Assembly: GCA_000750105.3 (NCBI GenBank)
Contig: JPHH03000037.1
Location: 124,001 to 188,000 of the forward strand
DNA: 64,000 nt
Reading direction: 5' to 3'
DNA from: Tolypocladium sp. Sup5 PDA-1
Taxonomy: Eukaryota; Ascomycota; Sordariomycetes; Hypocreales; Ophiocordycipitaceae
Shown here: piece by piece, positions 23,843 to 37,101 of the stretch
How the letters are laid out: every line of letters starts with the position of its first letter
Position numbering within the stretch: the stretch's first letter is position 1
Notes under the pieces: model-generated
The model's database searches: none
What the model saw: only the letters and a program-made list of their open reading frames with translations
Told to the model about the DNA's origin: nothing
Program-made: the position numbers and the translations under genes

Positions 23843-26800
23843 ATGCTCCCAATCCACCATTCCCTAGAGGGCTCGCCTCCTCATCCGCCTGGTGCCGCCC
23901 TGGTCGTCGCCGAGCCTGGCCAGAGCCGCGACCAGAAGCCCAAGACGCTGCCGTGCAAGTACTGCAACAAGCGCTTCAGGTCAGTGCCAGCACCCCGTCT
24001 CGTCTTCCCCTGCCGGATGGCCACGCGTGCTTACACGGAAGCTTGTTGCTTTCAGACGAGTCGAGCATGTCCAGAGACACGAGAGGACGCACACCAAGGA
24101 GAAACCCTTTTCCTGCGGCTGGGACCGCTGTGGGAAGACGTTCGGACGTCGGTGAGTTGCAACCACCTGCCCTGCCCAAGACACGATACTGTGCCCTGCT
24201 TCCCACCACTCACGGCCCCTCCCCTCCTCGATATAGTTCGTGATCTGGCCCAACTCTTCTCCTGCTCCACTCCCCAGGTCTCCAGACTTATCATTGCACA
24301 TACCTACTACATACATACCTACATACATCCTAGAGGGAAGCATTTACACACAACGCGCATCTTGCATCAAGCACCACGCTCCGGAACACAAATACTTATA
24401 TGGACATCAGTGATCTCCTTGTCAGGCACGAGAAGCTCGTTCACCTTAATGAAGGCAGCAAAGAGAACAACCGGCCGAGGAAGCTGTCCTCCGGGACCCC
24501 CTCCCATAAGCCATCCGTATCCGCCGGCCATGTCGACACGGATGCCATCGGGATGCACCAAGCCGCGGCGCGGCCTCCACCTCCGCCACAGCAGCAGCAT
24601 CAACAGCAGCATCAGCAGCATTACCACCATGGCCGCGTGAATCCCATCGCCGGGCCGGCACCCGTGCCCCAGGATTCCCGTGGCACGCCCAGATTGGCCG
24701 CCTGCAACCTCGACGTCCTGTCGGATGCCGCGCTAGCCACCGAGGTCAACACTATGCAGCCCATGATGAATGATATGTCCCAGCATCATGCTGGCCATGC
24801 CGCTGTCAAGGGCTACGGGGAGCATGTGGGAGGGTACGCCGAGAGACCGCGAGAGGATCAACAACAGGTTTTGGCGTCTGGGTTTGCTCCGCAGCCACAA
24901 CAGCCGCAATACGATGACTACGACCTGTTCTTGGATGATTTCGCTGCCACGCCGCATCTTCTGCCTCCGCACTTCGAACCAGATCAGCAGATGGCCATGT
25001 GGTCCCGTTCGCCGGCCCAGATGCACCAGAGAGGCCCCTCGCGGCCCTCGTCTCAGTTTCCCTCGCGCTTCGCATCTCTCGCCCCGGACCTGCGCGACTC
25101 GTTAGACCCGAGTTCTCGAGCGCATGAGGCACCGTCTCTTCGAATCTCAGCCGTTGACCACAACGCCATCAAAAGTCGGATCGACGAGTACTCGTCCGTC
25201 TTGCCGAGCGACTTTGTCTTTCCATCTCGCCATACCCTCACCAGGTTCCTCGAAGGGTACATCAGTGGCTTCCATGAGCACCTGCCATTTCTCCACCTGC
25301 CTACCCTTGCGCCGGCAGAGCTTGCGCCGGAGCTGCTACTCGCCATCCTCGCCGTTGGCGCGCAGTACCGGTTTGAGAGCAACCGAGGGTATGCCCTCTG
25401 GTACGCGGCCAAAGCCGTTGCCACGGAGCAGATCCGGAGGCGGCACAGTTCCGAGCTGCATGCGTTGTTGCCGACTGCAGCATCGTACAGTCCGCACTCT
25501 ACACGGCCGTCGCCCAGCATTAGCTACCGCCACTCCTTCGCCTCGGCGCAGTCGGAACGACCGACAACTCAGGACACGCACCGTGAGCCGTAGTGAGTCT
25601 TGCCTCTGCTTGCGGCGGAGTGTATAAGTACTAACAGCCGTGATACAGTTCTCCAAACACCCCGCAAGCTCGGCTGGAAACGATTCAAGCGGTGCTCCTA
25701 CTCTTTGCGGTTGGCCTCTGGGGCGCCAAAACGATTCTCCAGGACGCGTTGTCCCTACAGAGCACCCTGGCCATCTTGATTCGGGAAGAGGGGCTGAGTG
25801 TAGAGACAAGCCAGGCAGTCCTTACCGACTGGGATGCCTGGATAAGGCTCGAGGGTGCCAACAGGACCAAGCTAATTGCCTATTGCTTCTTTAATCTCTG
25901 CAGCACTGCATACGACATGCCCCCTCTGCTTCTGACATCCGAACTGAACCTCTACCTACCCCTGCGCTCCCGGCTGTGGCGCGCCGAGACGGCATGGCAG
26001 TGGCAGGAACTTCGACAGTCGACGCCCATAGCCGAGATCACCGTACACGAGGCCTTTTCGCGGCTATTTGGCCGGACAAACCAGGGGCTTCCGACGAACC
26101 TGTCGTCCCTGGGCCATTATGTTTTAATACACGCTTTGATCCAACATGTATATCTTTTGAAACAGACATCGTTTGCGGCTGGCTCGCCATACGATGTCCA
26201 GCGGACATTGAAACCGGAGGACGTGGAAGAGGTCACGCAGGCGCTGCGTGTGTGGCAGACGAGCTTCGAGCACCGGCACCAGTTGAAGGCCGCAGAGTCG
26301 GGGCACTTCATGAGCGCCGACTCGCTCACTGGTGGCTCGCTGACGTTTAATGCCACGGCTCTTCTGCGCCTCGCGTACATACGGCTCTACACTGATATCC
26401 CGCCAAGCAGGTCGCTGGAGACGAGGGACACGATGCTGATTGCGTCGGCGCTGAGTGCCACGCCGCTGCTGTTGAGGAGCTTGAGATTGCACCGGGCCGT
26501 GTTCCAGGCTGTCCACGCGCTGTCAATGCTGGTCAAGGCTGGGGTCAACTACGTCGCGAGGGCCAAGTCGACCGAGTGGAGCATTCAGCACTCCCGTAAG
26601 TGTTTCCGTTTTTGGGCTTTGATCGAAACTTGATCGTGGAAGCTAACAAGATGGTGCAGTTTGCAACTTTGAATGTGCTCTCCTGCTCGCCAAGTGGCTC
26701 CTCACCCTCGCTGCCATCACGCCTTCGGACCCGCCAGCATCCCCCGAAGAAAAGAACCTGTTGGAGATGGTAAGACGCATGCTGGACGAGACGGAGTTTG

Positions 26801-27057
26801 CGGTACCGATCGACCCGTCGCTATCAGGGCCGAGTTCGAGCTCCGGGCAGATGGAGATGGCAACCAGCGACAGCGCGAAGCTCCGGCAATTGGCGAGTGC
26901 CGTGGTGAGGCTTTGGGCCGAGACATTCAAGGGAACGCACATCTTTGACCTGGTCAAGGTCATGGGGGCCAGCTTGGACGGGTACGCCGACTTGGTGGAA
27001 AAGCCGCAAGAAAGGGGCTCTATAGGCAGGATCGCACCGGAAGCTGGCATGGGGTGA
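23843..27057 (+). CDS. C2H2 zinc-finger transcription factor with fungal_trans domain
   Basis: Five exons: 23843-23979, 24056-24151, 24411-25592, 25649-26595 and 26660-27057. All junctions keep frame and give 919 residues. Two classical fingers lie near the N-terminus, with C38, C41, H54, H58 and C66, C71, H84, H89, joined by a TKEKPF linker. Introns interrupt both fingers. A Gln/His-rich linker follows (about residues 140-155), then a long regulatory region resembling the fungal-specific transcription factor domain (PF04082), with the AVGAQYRFE-type segment near the middle. Regulators of this architecture control metabolic or developmental genes, but the target is unknown. The start is the least certain part: the frame upstream is open without ATG, and a GTGCGT donor/CTAG acceptor pair at 23824-23866 could attach a further 5' exon. 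Confidence 0.85.
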
Positions 27058-27918
27058 GCGGGAAAGGATCAGGCGAAGCAGCATGAATAATAATGCGCAT
27101 GGGCCGAGCAGACTGCGACACTGGAGGACGCAATGGAGAGGGAGTTGTCTTGGAGTTTATGGGGCAAAGAGTTGGATGTGATACCTCGGGAAGTCTGGAC
27201 AGGAACGGAGATGGAGCTTCGACCGTTGTTCGAAGCGGCGCTGAACTTGGCTGATGGTGAATGCTACTCGCTATATCTATGTGGCGCGCGCGCTGTGACG
27301 TCTGGGTTGATGATATGATCAGTCCGAGCCGAGAGCCGTTGGCGAATGCGAGCCTGCTCCGCAGAGGTTAACATGATGGCGGGGATGGATTTCCAAGAGC
27401 CCTCTCCCAATGGCTCTTTCAATGCTGGAGAAGGGTCCATCGGGCATCATGCCCCCATTAGGACGTGCACCGAACTCCGGACTTTGAGGCATCTCCGGAT
27501 CCCGTGAGGTGATGAAGGCAAGTTTCCCCAGGTGTCAAATAACAAGCATGTGAGTCCCCCTGCGGGGCCGAAGCCCGCTGCCGTGGGAATGTGGGGCGTC
27601 TGGGGTTAGGACCTCGGCATCTCGGGTCCCTGGCTGCATTGATGGATGGATGGCGCAACGTCGGCCCGCCCTGTTTGTATTGTTCTGGCCGTGTGACCTC
27701 TATTGAGACTTAAGGCTGACCATCATCACTAGATTTGTGTTCTCGGACAGCGTTTTGAGGCGATAGAGAAAGATATACTATCTTGTTCGTTGTTTCTTTA
27801 TAGATTTGAGCTTCAACGTCTGGTCCTGAGTTTTTTTATTCGCGACCCATCCTCCTCGAGCATCCCCACGGACCACAACACCACCAGGCGGACGTCGTGA
27901 CATCGTGAAGCCGTCGCC
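27058..27918. other. Intergenic region
   Basis: Between two plus-strand genes. A small frame at 27133-27318 has no recognisable feature. I see no repeat or RNA gene. Confidence 0.5.
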
Positions 27919-29061
27919 ATGCCTTTTGCGACGGAACTGACCCGGCGGCTGGGCATCCGAGGTGCGCTCCCCCATGATGCGCTCCCCCATGATGCGCTCC
28001 CACGGCCATGCTTCACCAAGACACTAACCCCCTCGCAGTGCCCGTCGTCCAGGGCGGCATGATGCACATCGGCACCGCTGACCTCGCCTCGGCCGTGTCC
28101 AACGCCGGCGGCCTCGGCATCATCACGGCCCTCATCTTCCCCACGCCGGCCGCCCTCCGCGCCGAGATCCAGCGCTGCCGCACGCTGACCAAGGCGCCCT
28201 TCGCCGTCAACATCACCCTGCTGCCCGCCATGGTGCCGCCCGACTACGGCGCCTACGCGCAGGCCGTCATCGACGAGGGCATACGCATCGTCGAGACGGC
28301 CGGCAACTCGCCCGGCCCCGTCATCGCGCAGCTGAAAAAGGCCGGCGTCACCGTGCTGCACAAGTGCACCACCATCCGCCACGCCCAGAGCGCCGTCAAG
28401 CTCGGCGTCGACTTCCTCAGCATCGACGGCTTCGAGTGCGCTGGCCACGTCGGCGAGAGCGACATCACAAACTTCATCCTGCTAAGCCGCGCGCGCCAGA
28501 CGCTCAAGGTGCCCTTCATCGCCTCGGGCGGCTTCGCCGACGGCTGGGGCCTCGCGGCGGCGCTGGTGCTCGGCGCGTGCGGCGTCAACATGGGCACGCG
28601 CTTCATGGCCACGGTCGAGGCGCCCATCCACCAGCGCATCAAGGACGAGATCGTCAAGGCGCAGGAGACGGACACGACGCTGCTACTGCGGCGCTGGCGC
28701 AACACCAGCCGCCTGTACAAGAACAAGGTCGCCCTCGAGGCCCTCAAGGTCGAGCAGGAGAGCAAGACGGGCGAGTTCTCCGAGGTGGCGGCCCTCGTCA
28801 GCGGCAAGCGCGGCAAGGAGGTCTTTGTCAACGGCGACCCCGAGTACGGTGTAAGTCATGGCCCGCCCTTTGCCTGCCATGAGACGCTGCGTGACGCTCT
28901 TGCTGACAGGACTGTGTGTGCAGGTGTGGACGACGGGCCAGGTCATTGGCCTGATTCACGACATCCCGACGTGCGATGCCCTGGTCAAGCGCATCGAGTC
29001 GGAGGCCGAGACGGCGCTGAGAGAGCGCCTGTCCCTCATCACACCCGAAGCCAAGCTATAG
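27919..29061 (+). CDS. Nitronate monooxygenase (2-nitropropane dioxygenase type)
   Basis: Three exons, 27919-27961, 28039-28850 and 28924-29061, give 330 residues. The N-terminus, MPFATELTRRLGIR joined to VPVVQGGMM, is the standard start of fungal family members and fixes the first splice. The first intron has a CTAAC branch site. The FMN-binding TIM-barrel (PF03060) is complete, with DGFECAGHVGE containing the expected active-site histidine, the glycine-rich IASGGFADGWGL, and GVNMGTRFMAT. These flavoenzymes oxidise alkyl nitronates to carbonyl compounds and nitrite, and in fungi probably detoxify nitro compounds such as propionate-3-nitronate. No peroxisomal or secretion signal is obvious. 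Intron 1 contains a 15-bp tandem repeat that includes ATG triplets, which could mislead start prediction. Confidence 0.93.
27964..28001 (+). repeat. 15-bp tandem repeat in intron 1 of the nitronate monooxygenase gene
   Basis: Two and a half copies of GCGCTCCCCCATGAT lie wholly within the first intron. Confidence 0.9.
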
Positions 29062-29198
29062 AGCTGCTGTATCTTTCTTGCGTGTTCTATATGGAATATA
29101 CTCGTGTAACAACACCCCCCTGTGTCGTCTCTGTGCTCCAAGTCGTCTAGTATGACTGTTCCGTCTAGACGTCTAAATCCTCGCAAAATCTAAGCCGC

Positions 29199-31158
29199 CT
29201 ACGCCCTGAAGCGTCTTCGCGGCCCGTCCACCGACGACTCCTCGCGCTTCCGCACACTCAGGTCCAGGCGGCTCCTCTCGGGCGGATCCCGCAACGCGTA
29301 TCCCGAGGAACCAAACGGGTGGTGATGATACAGGGCCACCGACGCCATGGGATCGGCGCCCACCCATCCCTCGCTGTGGCACCTGCTGATCCCGGTCTCT
29401 ATGATGGTGACGTCCGAACGGGCCCGCTCGCCACCGACCATCGTCCACCCCGGCGGTGCCGTGCGCTTCACAGTCTCCTGAGTGATGCCCTCGGCGAGTG
29501 TTAGCGCTGCTTCTACGACCTCGCCACGCAGGCCGCAGTAGAACGAGCCAGAAAGGTCCGAGGCCTTGGCCAGCGTGAACACGGGGCCACGGTTCTCCGC
29601 GGAGAGGTACATTGTCGCATCCGGCCGCCAGCTGGGCTGCCTTGACTGTGCGTGCCAGCTGCAAAGTCCAGCATTTGCAAAGTCGCAGTGGTCAGATGGC
29701 GATGGCGGCTCTTCGGTTGGTAGTGTTGAGCGGTTTCGCTGCCGGCCGTGGCTTCGCGCTTGTGCAATCTCTGGAGGCTCGGGGGCTGGAGACTGGTCGG
29801 AGCACGGCAGGGCGTTGAAGTGGAAATAGGGCTTTGGGTACCGGAAGTCGAAGAGCCGGAGGACTGGCTCCCGGTTCCCGCCAGCGACGAAGCGTTCCGT
29901 GCCGTAGACTAAGAGCGAGCTGCCCGCGTGGTACGGCTGGAAGCGGTCGCGGTATACGGCATCATGAGACGACGGCGTTCGCATGTCCAGAAGCCTGCTC
30001 AGTTAGCACGAGAGCACGATTGCACCACATCTGGTCGGAAAGGGGAAACACCAACATGTAGCTCCCGTCGTCCCAAGCACTGAGAAGCAAGTTGTCATTC
30101 TTGGCCCCTCCAACCGGCTCTATCGCTCGCACCGTCCCCCTCGGCGCCGTAGACGCATCGTGCGCCTTCCCGTCGTCGTAGTAGGTAGCAGGGCTGAGCT
30201 CCAGACCCGTCGGCCGTATCTTGCCCCAGCGGAGCGGCTCGCTGCTCCCGCCGATGCCGCACGCTATGGTGTCGTTGCCCATGAACTTGGCGCAGAGAAC
30301 GAGCGAGGCGTCGGCCCCTCTCTCGTCCTTGGAGGCGTCGTAGTAGACCATGGGCTTGAGCTCGGCCTCGTCTTGCGAGGATAGGTTGTACAGAGCGAGG
30401 AGGGAGCTTCTGCAGCGGGCGATCATCTGGGTCTGTGGCTGCCATTCGGTCCATGTGACGGCGAGCTGTCCTGGTGAGCTTCGCGGGTTGACTTCGCCGT
30501 GGTCTAGAGGCAGTAGCCATTTCACCGGCTGGCCGAATGAATCGTCGTCGGCGGCAGAAAGCAGTTGAACGTCTCCGTTTGCTCGTCCCACGATGACCTC
30601 TGGCTGGGAGTCCCTCTCAATAGCTGAAACAGCCGTCACGTCGCCAGTACCGGCGGCGTACCCCGTCTCTCGCCCCAAAAGGCTTCTCCAGGTGCCGGGG
30701 GATGCGTCGTCTGTCCGTCGCCACCGAACAAACAAGTCCTCTCCCGCGCCACACGCCAGCATCTCATCCTGCGTCGACGAGACCAGCTGCGCGTCGACAA
30801 CGCTCTGGAACTTGACCGACTGGCCGTGGCGAGGCCTTTGGCTTTGTCTGTATCCGCGTTCGCGCTTCTGCGCCGCTTCCTGGAAGTAGCTGAACGTGAA
30901 GGCGCGCTTCTCCCAGCACCGGTCCAGGTACGTCAGCCGATCCGCGACGGAGCTCCAACTGGCCGAATCGCTCGACGGCACCGTGAGCGACGGGAACCGA
31001 GTTCGCGCGAACGTCTTCCAGCCATCGTGGCGTATCAGATTGTGCGTGCGGTGTGAAGAGGAGCCGAGGTGGGACACGTCCCGGGCTGTGTCCAGGTACT
31101 CGACCACGTCGAGCAGGAGGTGGTCTGGGAGGCTTCCCAGATTTGCTGCTATCTCCAT
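29199..31158 (-). CDS. F-box protein with WD-repeat-like C-terminal region
   Basis: Two exons on the minus strand, 31158-30056 and 29994-29199, give 632 residues. The intron uses a GTTGGT donor with a CTAAC branch site just before the CAG acceptor, and the phases fit (1899 coding bases). The N-terminus (LPDHLLLDVVEYLDTARDVS) is a clear F-box at about residues 9-48. The rest is a beta-propeller-like segment, with a late block of the type LLDMRTPSSHDAVYRDRF, then LVYGTERFVAGG and VLRLFDFRYPKPY, a form common in fungal F-box/WD proteins. Such proteins are substrate receptors of SCF ubiquitin ligases through Skp1. The substrate is unknown. The neighbouring Med13 gene lies upstream on the same strand, 0.6 kb away, with no sign of shared function. 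Confidence 0.85.
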
Positions 31159-31793
31159 TATTGCGGAATCATTGAAAACGCGTTGTGAGATGTGTAGGTT
31201 GTTGTGATGTTAGGTGTATCGATGGACGACCCTTCACAGCATGTAGCTATCCGTCGGTTTTTGTCTCCCGCCTTGACCACCACACAACTGAGCTTCAGAT
31301 AGTGACAGTCAATATCACCCCTGCTCCCCGCACTCGCGGGACTGGCGCAGCAATCTCAAAACTTGACTCATTTGAAAACCACGGGCCTATTTTGTGCGTT
31401 CATCTCCTCGCTGTCTGCCTTGAGTCGACTTGAAGGTCCAACTTCGCCGTCTTCTGTGCGTCATAATTAGCGGGCCGTCCCGATAAATGCATACACTGGC
31501 AGTCTGCCTCACAAGCCTGGCAAGCACTGCCTTGCACAACAGCAGCCACCTCACGTTTGCCCAGGGGCCATGGCCCATGACCACCAATCACATTGCCCAT
31601 ATCAAACAGCTGTGAGTCATAATCGGATCTGATTCTTCTTACCCAAGTACAATCGATGAGTGCTATCCCAAACTGTTCTTCAAAGTGCATGTCCAGCGGC
31701 TCCAACAACGCCTTGCATCCCTTTCCTGCCCGCCAACACCTGCCAGGTATCACCGTGTCCTATCATGCATGACTCCCCTCCCCTGCACCGACC
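31159..31793. other. Intergenic region between F-box/WD and Med13 genes
   Basis: This 635-base gap holds the promoter of the F-box/WD gene and the 3' end of the Med13 gene. No further gene or repeat is seen. Confidence 0.5.
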
Positions 31794-34700
31794 TCACATG
31801 AGTAGGTACAATGCTCGCACAGCCTTCTCGGCGGCTGCGACATGCCAAGGGCGAACATCCGTCTCTCGCTGCACGACTCCTCTGGCCCGTGCCAGAGTAC
31901 CCAGCCCTCTGAAGTAGCTCAGCATCTCTCTCAGCAGTGGTTCATACGCGCGAGGGCTGGTATCCGTGTGGATGAGGTTGACTTCCATCAGAACCGGCGC
32001 GTCTTCGATCCTTGTACCTGTCCGCTTGATCAAATACCCACTGACCAGTGCAGGATGTACCTCCAGGACGCTCGATGAGTTGTTGAGGCGGTGACCGACT
32101 ACGGCCCCCCACGTCTGGTCCGTGATGTCTGAAAGCACCGCGTCAGAGTCCGTCTCGCCCGCTCCATCTGCTCCCGGCGTCGCGGCCGTGGCATTAGCAT
32201 CCCGGGCCGGTGTGGCCGGCGTACCGCTCTGTTCAGGCGACACAATACTGGCCTGCGGCGTCGAGACTGGCGTCGTGTAAAACGGAGCCGATGGCTGCGG
32301 AAGCTTGACGACCGGAGGTATTAGTTGCAAGGACGGATTCGTATCGACAGTCATCAGTATCATGGTCACCGAAGCCTTTATCTCGGTTCGAGCCAAATCG
32401 ACCCAAAAGTCAACCTCCTGCTGATCCATGGGTCCGCATTTCGTAATGATGATGCGCCAATGGACCTTCCAGACGGATATCAGGTCCAACGTGGACTCCC
32501 ATATTTCATGTGCGACTTCGTTCATGGACCGAGACTGAAGCCGTCCTCTTCGCCCCAAACAATAAGACGCCGTTTCTTGTTGGCTTCCTCGGTCGTCCGT
32601 CCACGCTGCTGTGATCCATCTCCCATCCACACTCGGCGCGTAAGCAACGTGGATACACGAATTTTCTCGGATGAGTGATGCCGACGGCGACATTGTGAGC
32701 TTGAAATCGATGATTCGCGGCAATGGTTGTTCCAGTCTTATCGCTGGCGCCGGCATCGGGCCACCAAAGAGGGTGCATCGATCGTACGTTTCCATACAGA
32801 GTTTGATGAGCTCCGGAGCAGGCGTAACCACCACCGAGGTCGCCGATGATAACATGTCCGCCGAAACCAGTTGCAATACCAATTCATTCGGCGCGGGTTC
32901 TCTCTGCGATGCCAGCGCCTTCCGATAAGAGTCAAAGAAGCGCTGGAAAGCAATACATGCCTCGACAATAGTCCCGGGGTTGTTTGGGGAGTAAACAAAG
33001 TACACGACAACGTTCGTTTCGGTGACTGTCAAATTGGAAATTGCCCCTCGCAAGGTTTCCATGATTTCGATGAGGGCCGATCCGTGTCCGGTTATGGTTG
33101 CGTCCGGCGACGTAGAGATTCTGTCAACTTCGTACGGCAAAATACCGTCTTCCATATCAGCAGATGAAGGCATGCTCTCCAACGAGCCAAGCTTTAACAT
33201 CTCGTACACGCTTTTCACTCGTCCAAGAAAAGTCCTCACATTATCCACCATCCCACTCCAGCCTGGGAAGACACATATGGCGTTTACGTCCTTGCCGCCA
33301 GATGATGGCGCGAGGCCGAGACTTTCCCAGAATGGGACGGCGGATGGCAGCACGGACAGCTTCAATTCAGATCTGCAGACTTCGAGATGGGGGCCCGGGA
33401 TCTGGTAGAGGTTACTCGGTCGCAGCGGCTCGGCGTTGGGATCCCTCCCAGGAACTGGCCGAGGCTGCAGTCGACTTGGCTGCCCCAGGAGCGGAATGTC
33501 TGGGATGTTGAGGAATCCTTTCAGGCTGGTTGCCCTGGCCCCCTTCAGTAAAGACGGCACGAAATCTCGCAAAATGTGCATCGCATTTCTTGCATCCACT
33601 GACAGCGACTGGCAGCTGAGGTTCGTAGCAGGCTGTGGTGAGGTCCCTTCTTGCGTATTGCAGATGTCGAGTGAGCCAATAGCGGCCTGCTCGGTTAAAA
33701 TCTGTGCAACTTGAATCAAGTCGTCGTCACTGAGAGACAGGTCCAGTGATAACGGCTCCGGATCCGAGAAGAGCAGTGCGAGTGGCAGTTCTGGCATCTC
33801 CGGCTTAGACAGCCTTGGCAGCTCTATGGCAAGATGCTGGTTAGGCTCCTCGAGCGGCTCAACTTCTCTCAGAGAGGTGACTTGTGACGTGGCATCGTCG
33901 TCCAGGGCCACGAGTTTGACGCTAGATTTCAGCGGCGACGTCGGTTCCTCGGTTGTGTAGCTCGAATCATCTTGATCGGATCCGACGCTGCTATCATCGT
34001 CGTCTGACAATGAGCCTTCGACTTTCGTTGGGCTAGGGTGTGAGGTTGGTGGTTCTATTCCCGTCAAGGTCCTCACCAGAGAGCCCGCGTGCAGACGGCG
34101 GTCCCTCAACCTCCTGCCCTGCCTTCCGTGCCGCTTCAGATAGTCAGTTTCGGGGAGCATGCCCGGCTCAAGCCTAGGCATTTCCGTGATCGCAATCTTT
34201 TTGTAATCGAACTGCCCCCCCTGCTCATACTTTTTGTTGATCATTGGAAGAGTCGCATCGAAGCTCATACTTTCGAATATTCTCGTCATCCGAGTGGAGT
34301 CCGGTGCGGATATGCTGGAGCCCCGTTCAGTCGCCGCCAAAGATGCTCGAACTCGCTTGAACACGGTATGTGGGTCGAAAGGGCTGGACTCGCGTTTAAT
34401 GGCCCCTGATGGCGCATCTCGGCCTCGTTGGCCGGCAGTATCGTTGCGAGAGCTTCTAGCATGCTTGAGTTCCGGCTTAGCGAAGACCACGGCGCCTCTC
34501 TCCGGGACAGGCTCAGGTTTCGCCTCGTTAGCTGCCTTGAGAGATTCTTCATCAGCTTTCGGGGCCTCATCACTGGCGTTGTTGGTCGCGCCAGCATCAT
34601 CCATCGACATGTCGAAATCGCTGTCGCCAGGCTGCTGCTCATCGAAAAAGTTGAAGTCGGCCTCTGTTATGTCGTTATCGCCGAACATGTCCTCTCCCAT

Positions 34701-36402
34701 GTCACCAAACATGTGCTCAGCTTCGCCGAGTAAGTTGCTTTCGCTTCGTTGTCGTTTCGATTCGTTAAAGTCGCCCTCAACATCGAACGTGTCACCCACG
34801 GCACTCGTGCTACGGGCTGCCGGATCCGCTTCGGTAGCCGGGGGTACAGACAGAGGATTGCCTGGACTCGACAACGTGCCGTCAAAAGACGGGGTCACGC
34901 CGTTGGGATGCTGAATGCCGTCAGGCGGAGTCGGGTAGATGGCACTAGCAGCCGCCGTACTTGGACGCCGGATCGCAACAGGCGACGGAGCACTTGGCTT
35001 TGGCGCGTGGGATTCAGCAGAACTGGCGTCTTTTGATGCAGCAGCCCGCTCGGCCTTTCGTTTCGAAACCTTCTCGCCCCTCTCCGTGGCAGTGTTGAAC
35101 CAGCCTCTCGCGCTGCCCAGAGGATCATGGCTCTCCTCGTGGCCGCTCAAAATGGAGTCGCCCACACGGCTCGTAGAAGATACTTCGACTGCCCTTTTGC
35201 GAAAACAAAGGGGTCCCGGCCAAGGTATTGATATTCCGGAGCCCAGGGCTTGAGCCCGTTTGGTCTCATTGTAGGCATCTTGAAGCTTAGGTTTGGGCAC
35301 AAGAAGGCTCACCCAAGAACAGTCCGATAAACCTGCTGAAGCGACGCCTCGCAGCTTCAGAATCTTGAGACAAGCCTGCTTCCAGAGTGAGTCATGGACA
35401 TCCGGCCCGCCGCGAAGACTCAACGCTTGAGTATTTGGTGTTTGGGCTAAGCTTGCCGTACCAGCCTCGCCAGCTGAGGAAAACTGGTTAAGGGCCACGA
35501 CCCCAAACGGGGCTGCGAGGATGGGAATTCCTGGCAGTGCAGAGCTCGTAGCGACGAGGTCAACAACTGATGCAAGCCCCTTGCAGCGAGAGACGCCGAA
35601 GCTGATCACCAGAGCACCTGTTGTTGTCAGGTAGGCCCTAAGCGTAGCCAAGACCGGGCTCTGCTCGGCGTCGGCATCGTGGGGGTCATCAGATTCCAGC
35701 GGTTCGGGTGGGAGCAGCACTGTTCGAAAGTTGAGAGGAACCGCGCCGCTACGGTTGCAGAAAGTGGACGATATTGATAAAAGAACCGCGGTGACAAAGT
35801 TCTCATATACCGTTTTGTTGGGTGTCACTCCGGCCTTGGAATCAAACCCCGATGAGTCGGCAGTTTTTGCGTCCTGGTCTTGCGAACTCGGTACAGCACC
35901 CTGCGAGGCCGAGGCAAAAGCATTGCGCTGAGATTGATCAAGGGCAGATGCGCTGGAGATGGAACTTGTCGGGGTCTGGATCCGTTGCTGCTGCTGCTGC
36001 TGTTGTTGCTGTTGTTGAGGCCGGGTTCTTTGGAGGCTCGCAGGCTCTAAAGCCCCCTCCTCGCCGACAACAAGCGTCTGTCCAAACAGCTCCAGCGTAG
36101 TGTCGATGCCGTGGCTGGTGACGTCGTCATGGCCCTGCTTCCCGATGAACTGGAAGTGCCAGATACCGCGCCGCACGGCGTCGTAAAACACAACATGGCC
36201 ATCCTCCCTCAATGTGTTCTCTATGTCGAGGGCGACCGAGGCAAAGCTTTGCGACAGATCGGGAGGAGATTCATAGACGCGAAAGACGATGGATGCGATA
36301 TTATTCTGCAAGACGGATTAGCTTTGGAGTTCCCAACGCCTCATGCGCGGCAGGTGTACGCACGATAAGTAGAGTATTGGTATCGTATTCGGCAGTATCC
36401 AT
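31794..36402 (-). CDS. MED13: Mediator of RNA polymerase II transcription subunit 13
   Basis: Two exons on the minus strand: a tiny first exon at 36402-36364 encoding 13 residues, and 36305-31794. The total is 1516 residues. The first exon is supported by its peptide (MDTAEYDTNTLLI joined to NNIASIVFRVYE), which is the usual Med13 N-terminus, and by a GTGCGT donor and TTGCAG acceptor. The N-terminal Med13 domain is followed by a polyglutamine run at about residues 110-120, a long acidic disordered middle with DDDSSVGSDQDDSS, and a MID/PIWI-like C-terminal Med13 region ending in PWHVAAAEKAVRALYLL. Med13 links the Cdk8 kinase module to core Mediator and acts in the nucleus (yeast Srb9/Ssn2). 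The second exon stays open for 4.5 kb. Confidence 0.93.
35985..36017 (-). repeat. CAG/CAA run encoding polyglutamine in Med13
   Basis: Eleven consecutive glutamine codons (mixed CAG and CAA) lie in the N-terminal third of the Med13 frame. Confidence 0.95.
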
Positions 36403-37101
36403 ATCGACAGCCTGTCCCGTGGTCCGCTCGCAGCAGCCTGTGCGATGCCACGCGAGATGCGAGACTCCGCGCGTAGCGAGTGAAGTGCCAATCGCACGAG
36501 ACACGCCTCCAGACTAGATGCTGGCTGGGGATGGGCTTGCCGACGAGGTGTTCTGTGGCAGAGGCGACGGGCCTCGGTTGGTCCTTCCGTAAAGCGCAAT
36601 TCTTGAGTCGTTCGCTGCCCCGGGCTCCATCTCAGCGGATGTCAATACAGGGCCGACGCAGCTCGTGAGGCTCGCCGCGATGGCGCTGCCTGAGGCTTTC
36701 GACAGAGAGGGCCGCCGATCGATTGCCAACGTCGGCAGGTCGCAGTGGCCACGGGCTGGAAGAGGAGAAGCCAGGGCTTGGCTGTCCTCGATGGAGTGCA
36801 ATGGAGTCGCACCTCGGCGTGGTCGCACGAGAAAGACAACGACAGGGCCACGAACTGTCGTCCAGAGAGGAGCTGAGGGTCTTCAGGGAGTTGGAGGGCG
36901 CCAGTCAGAGAGCTTCTAGCGCGACCAGGGCCTGGGGTGTCTTTCGGCTCCAGCTGACTCGGTCAGACCCGACGCTAGTCCTGCACGGTGGGGTCCTTCT
37001 CACCGAGCCGCGGGACGACGGCAGCGGGGACCTGTTTTTTTCTTCACCTTGTCGGTAATAATCATAATGTAGTATGTACCAGAATGCCATCGCTATCGCT
37101 G
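36403..37101. other. Upstream region of Med13
   Basis: Holds the Med13 promoter. No other gene, clear TATA box or repeat was recognised. Confidence 0.5.
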
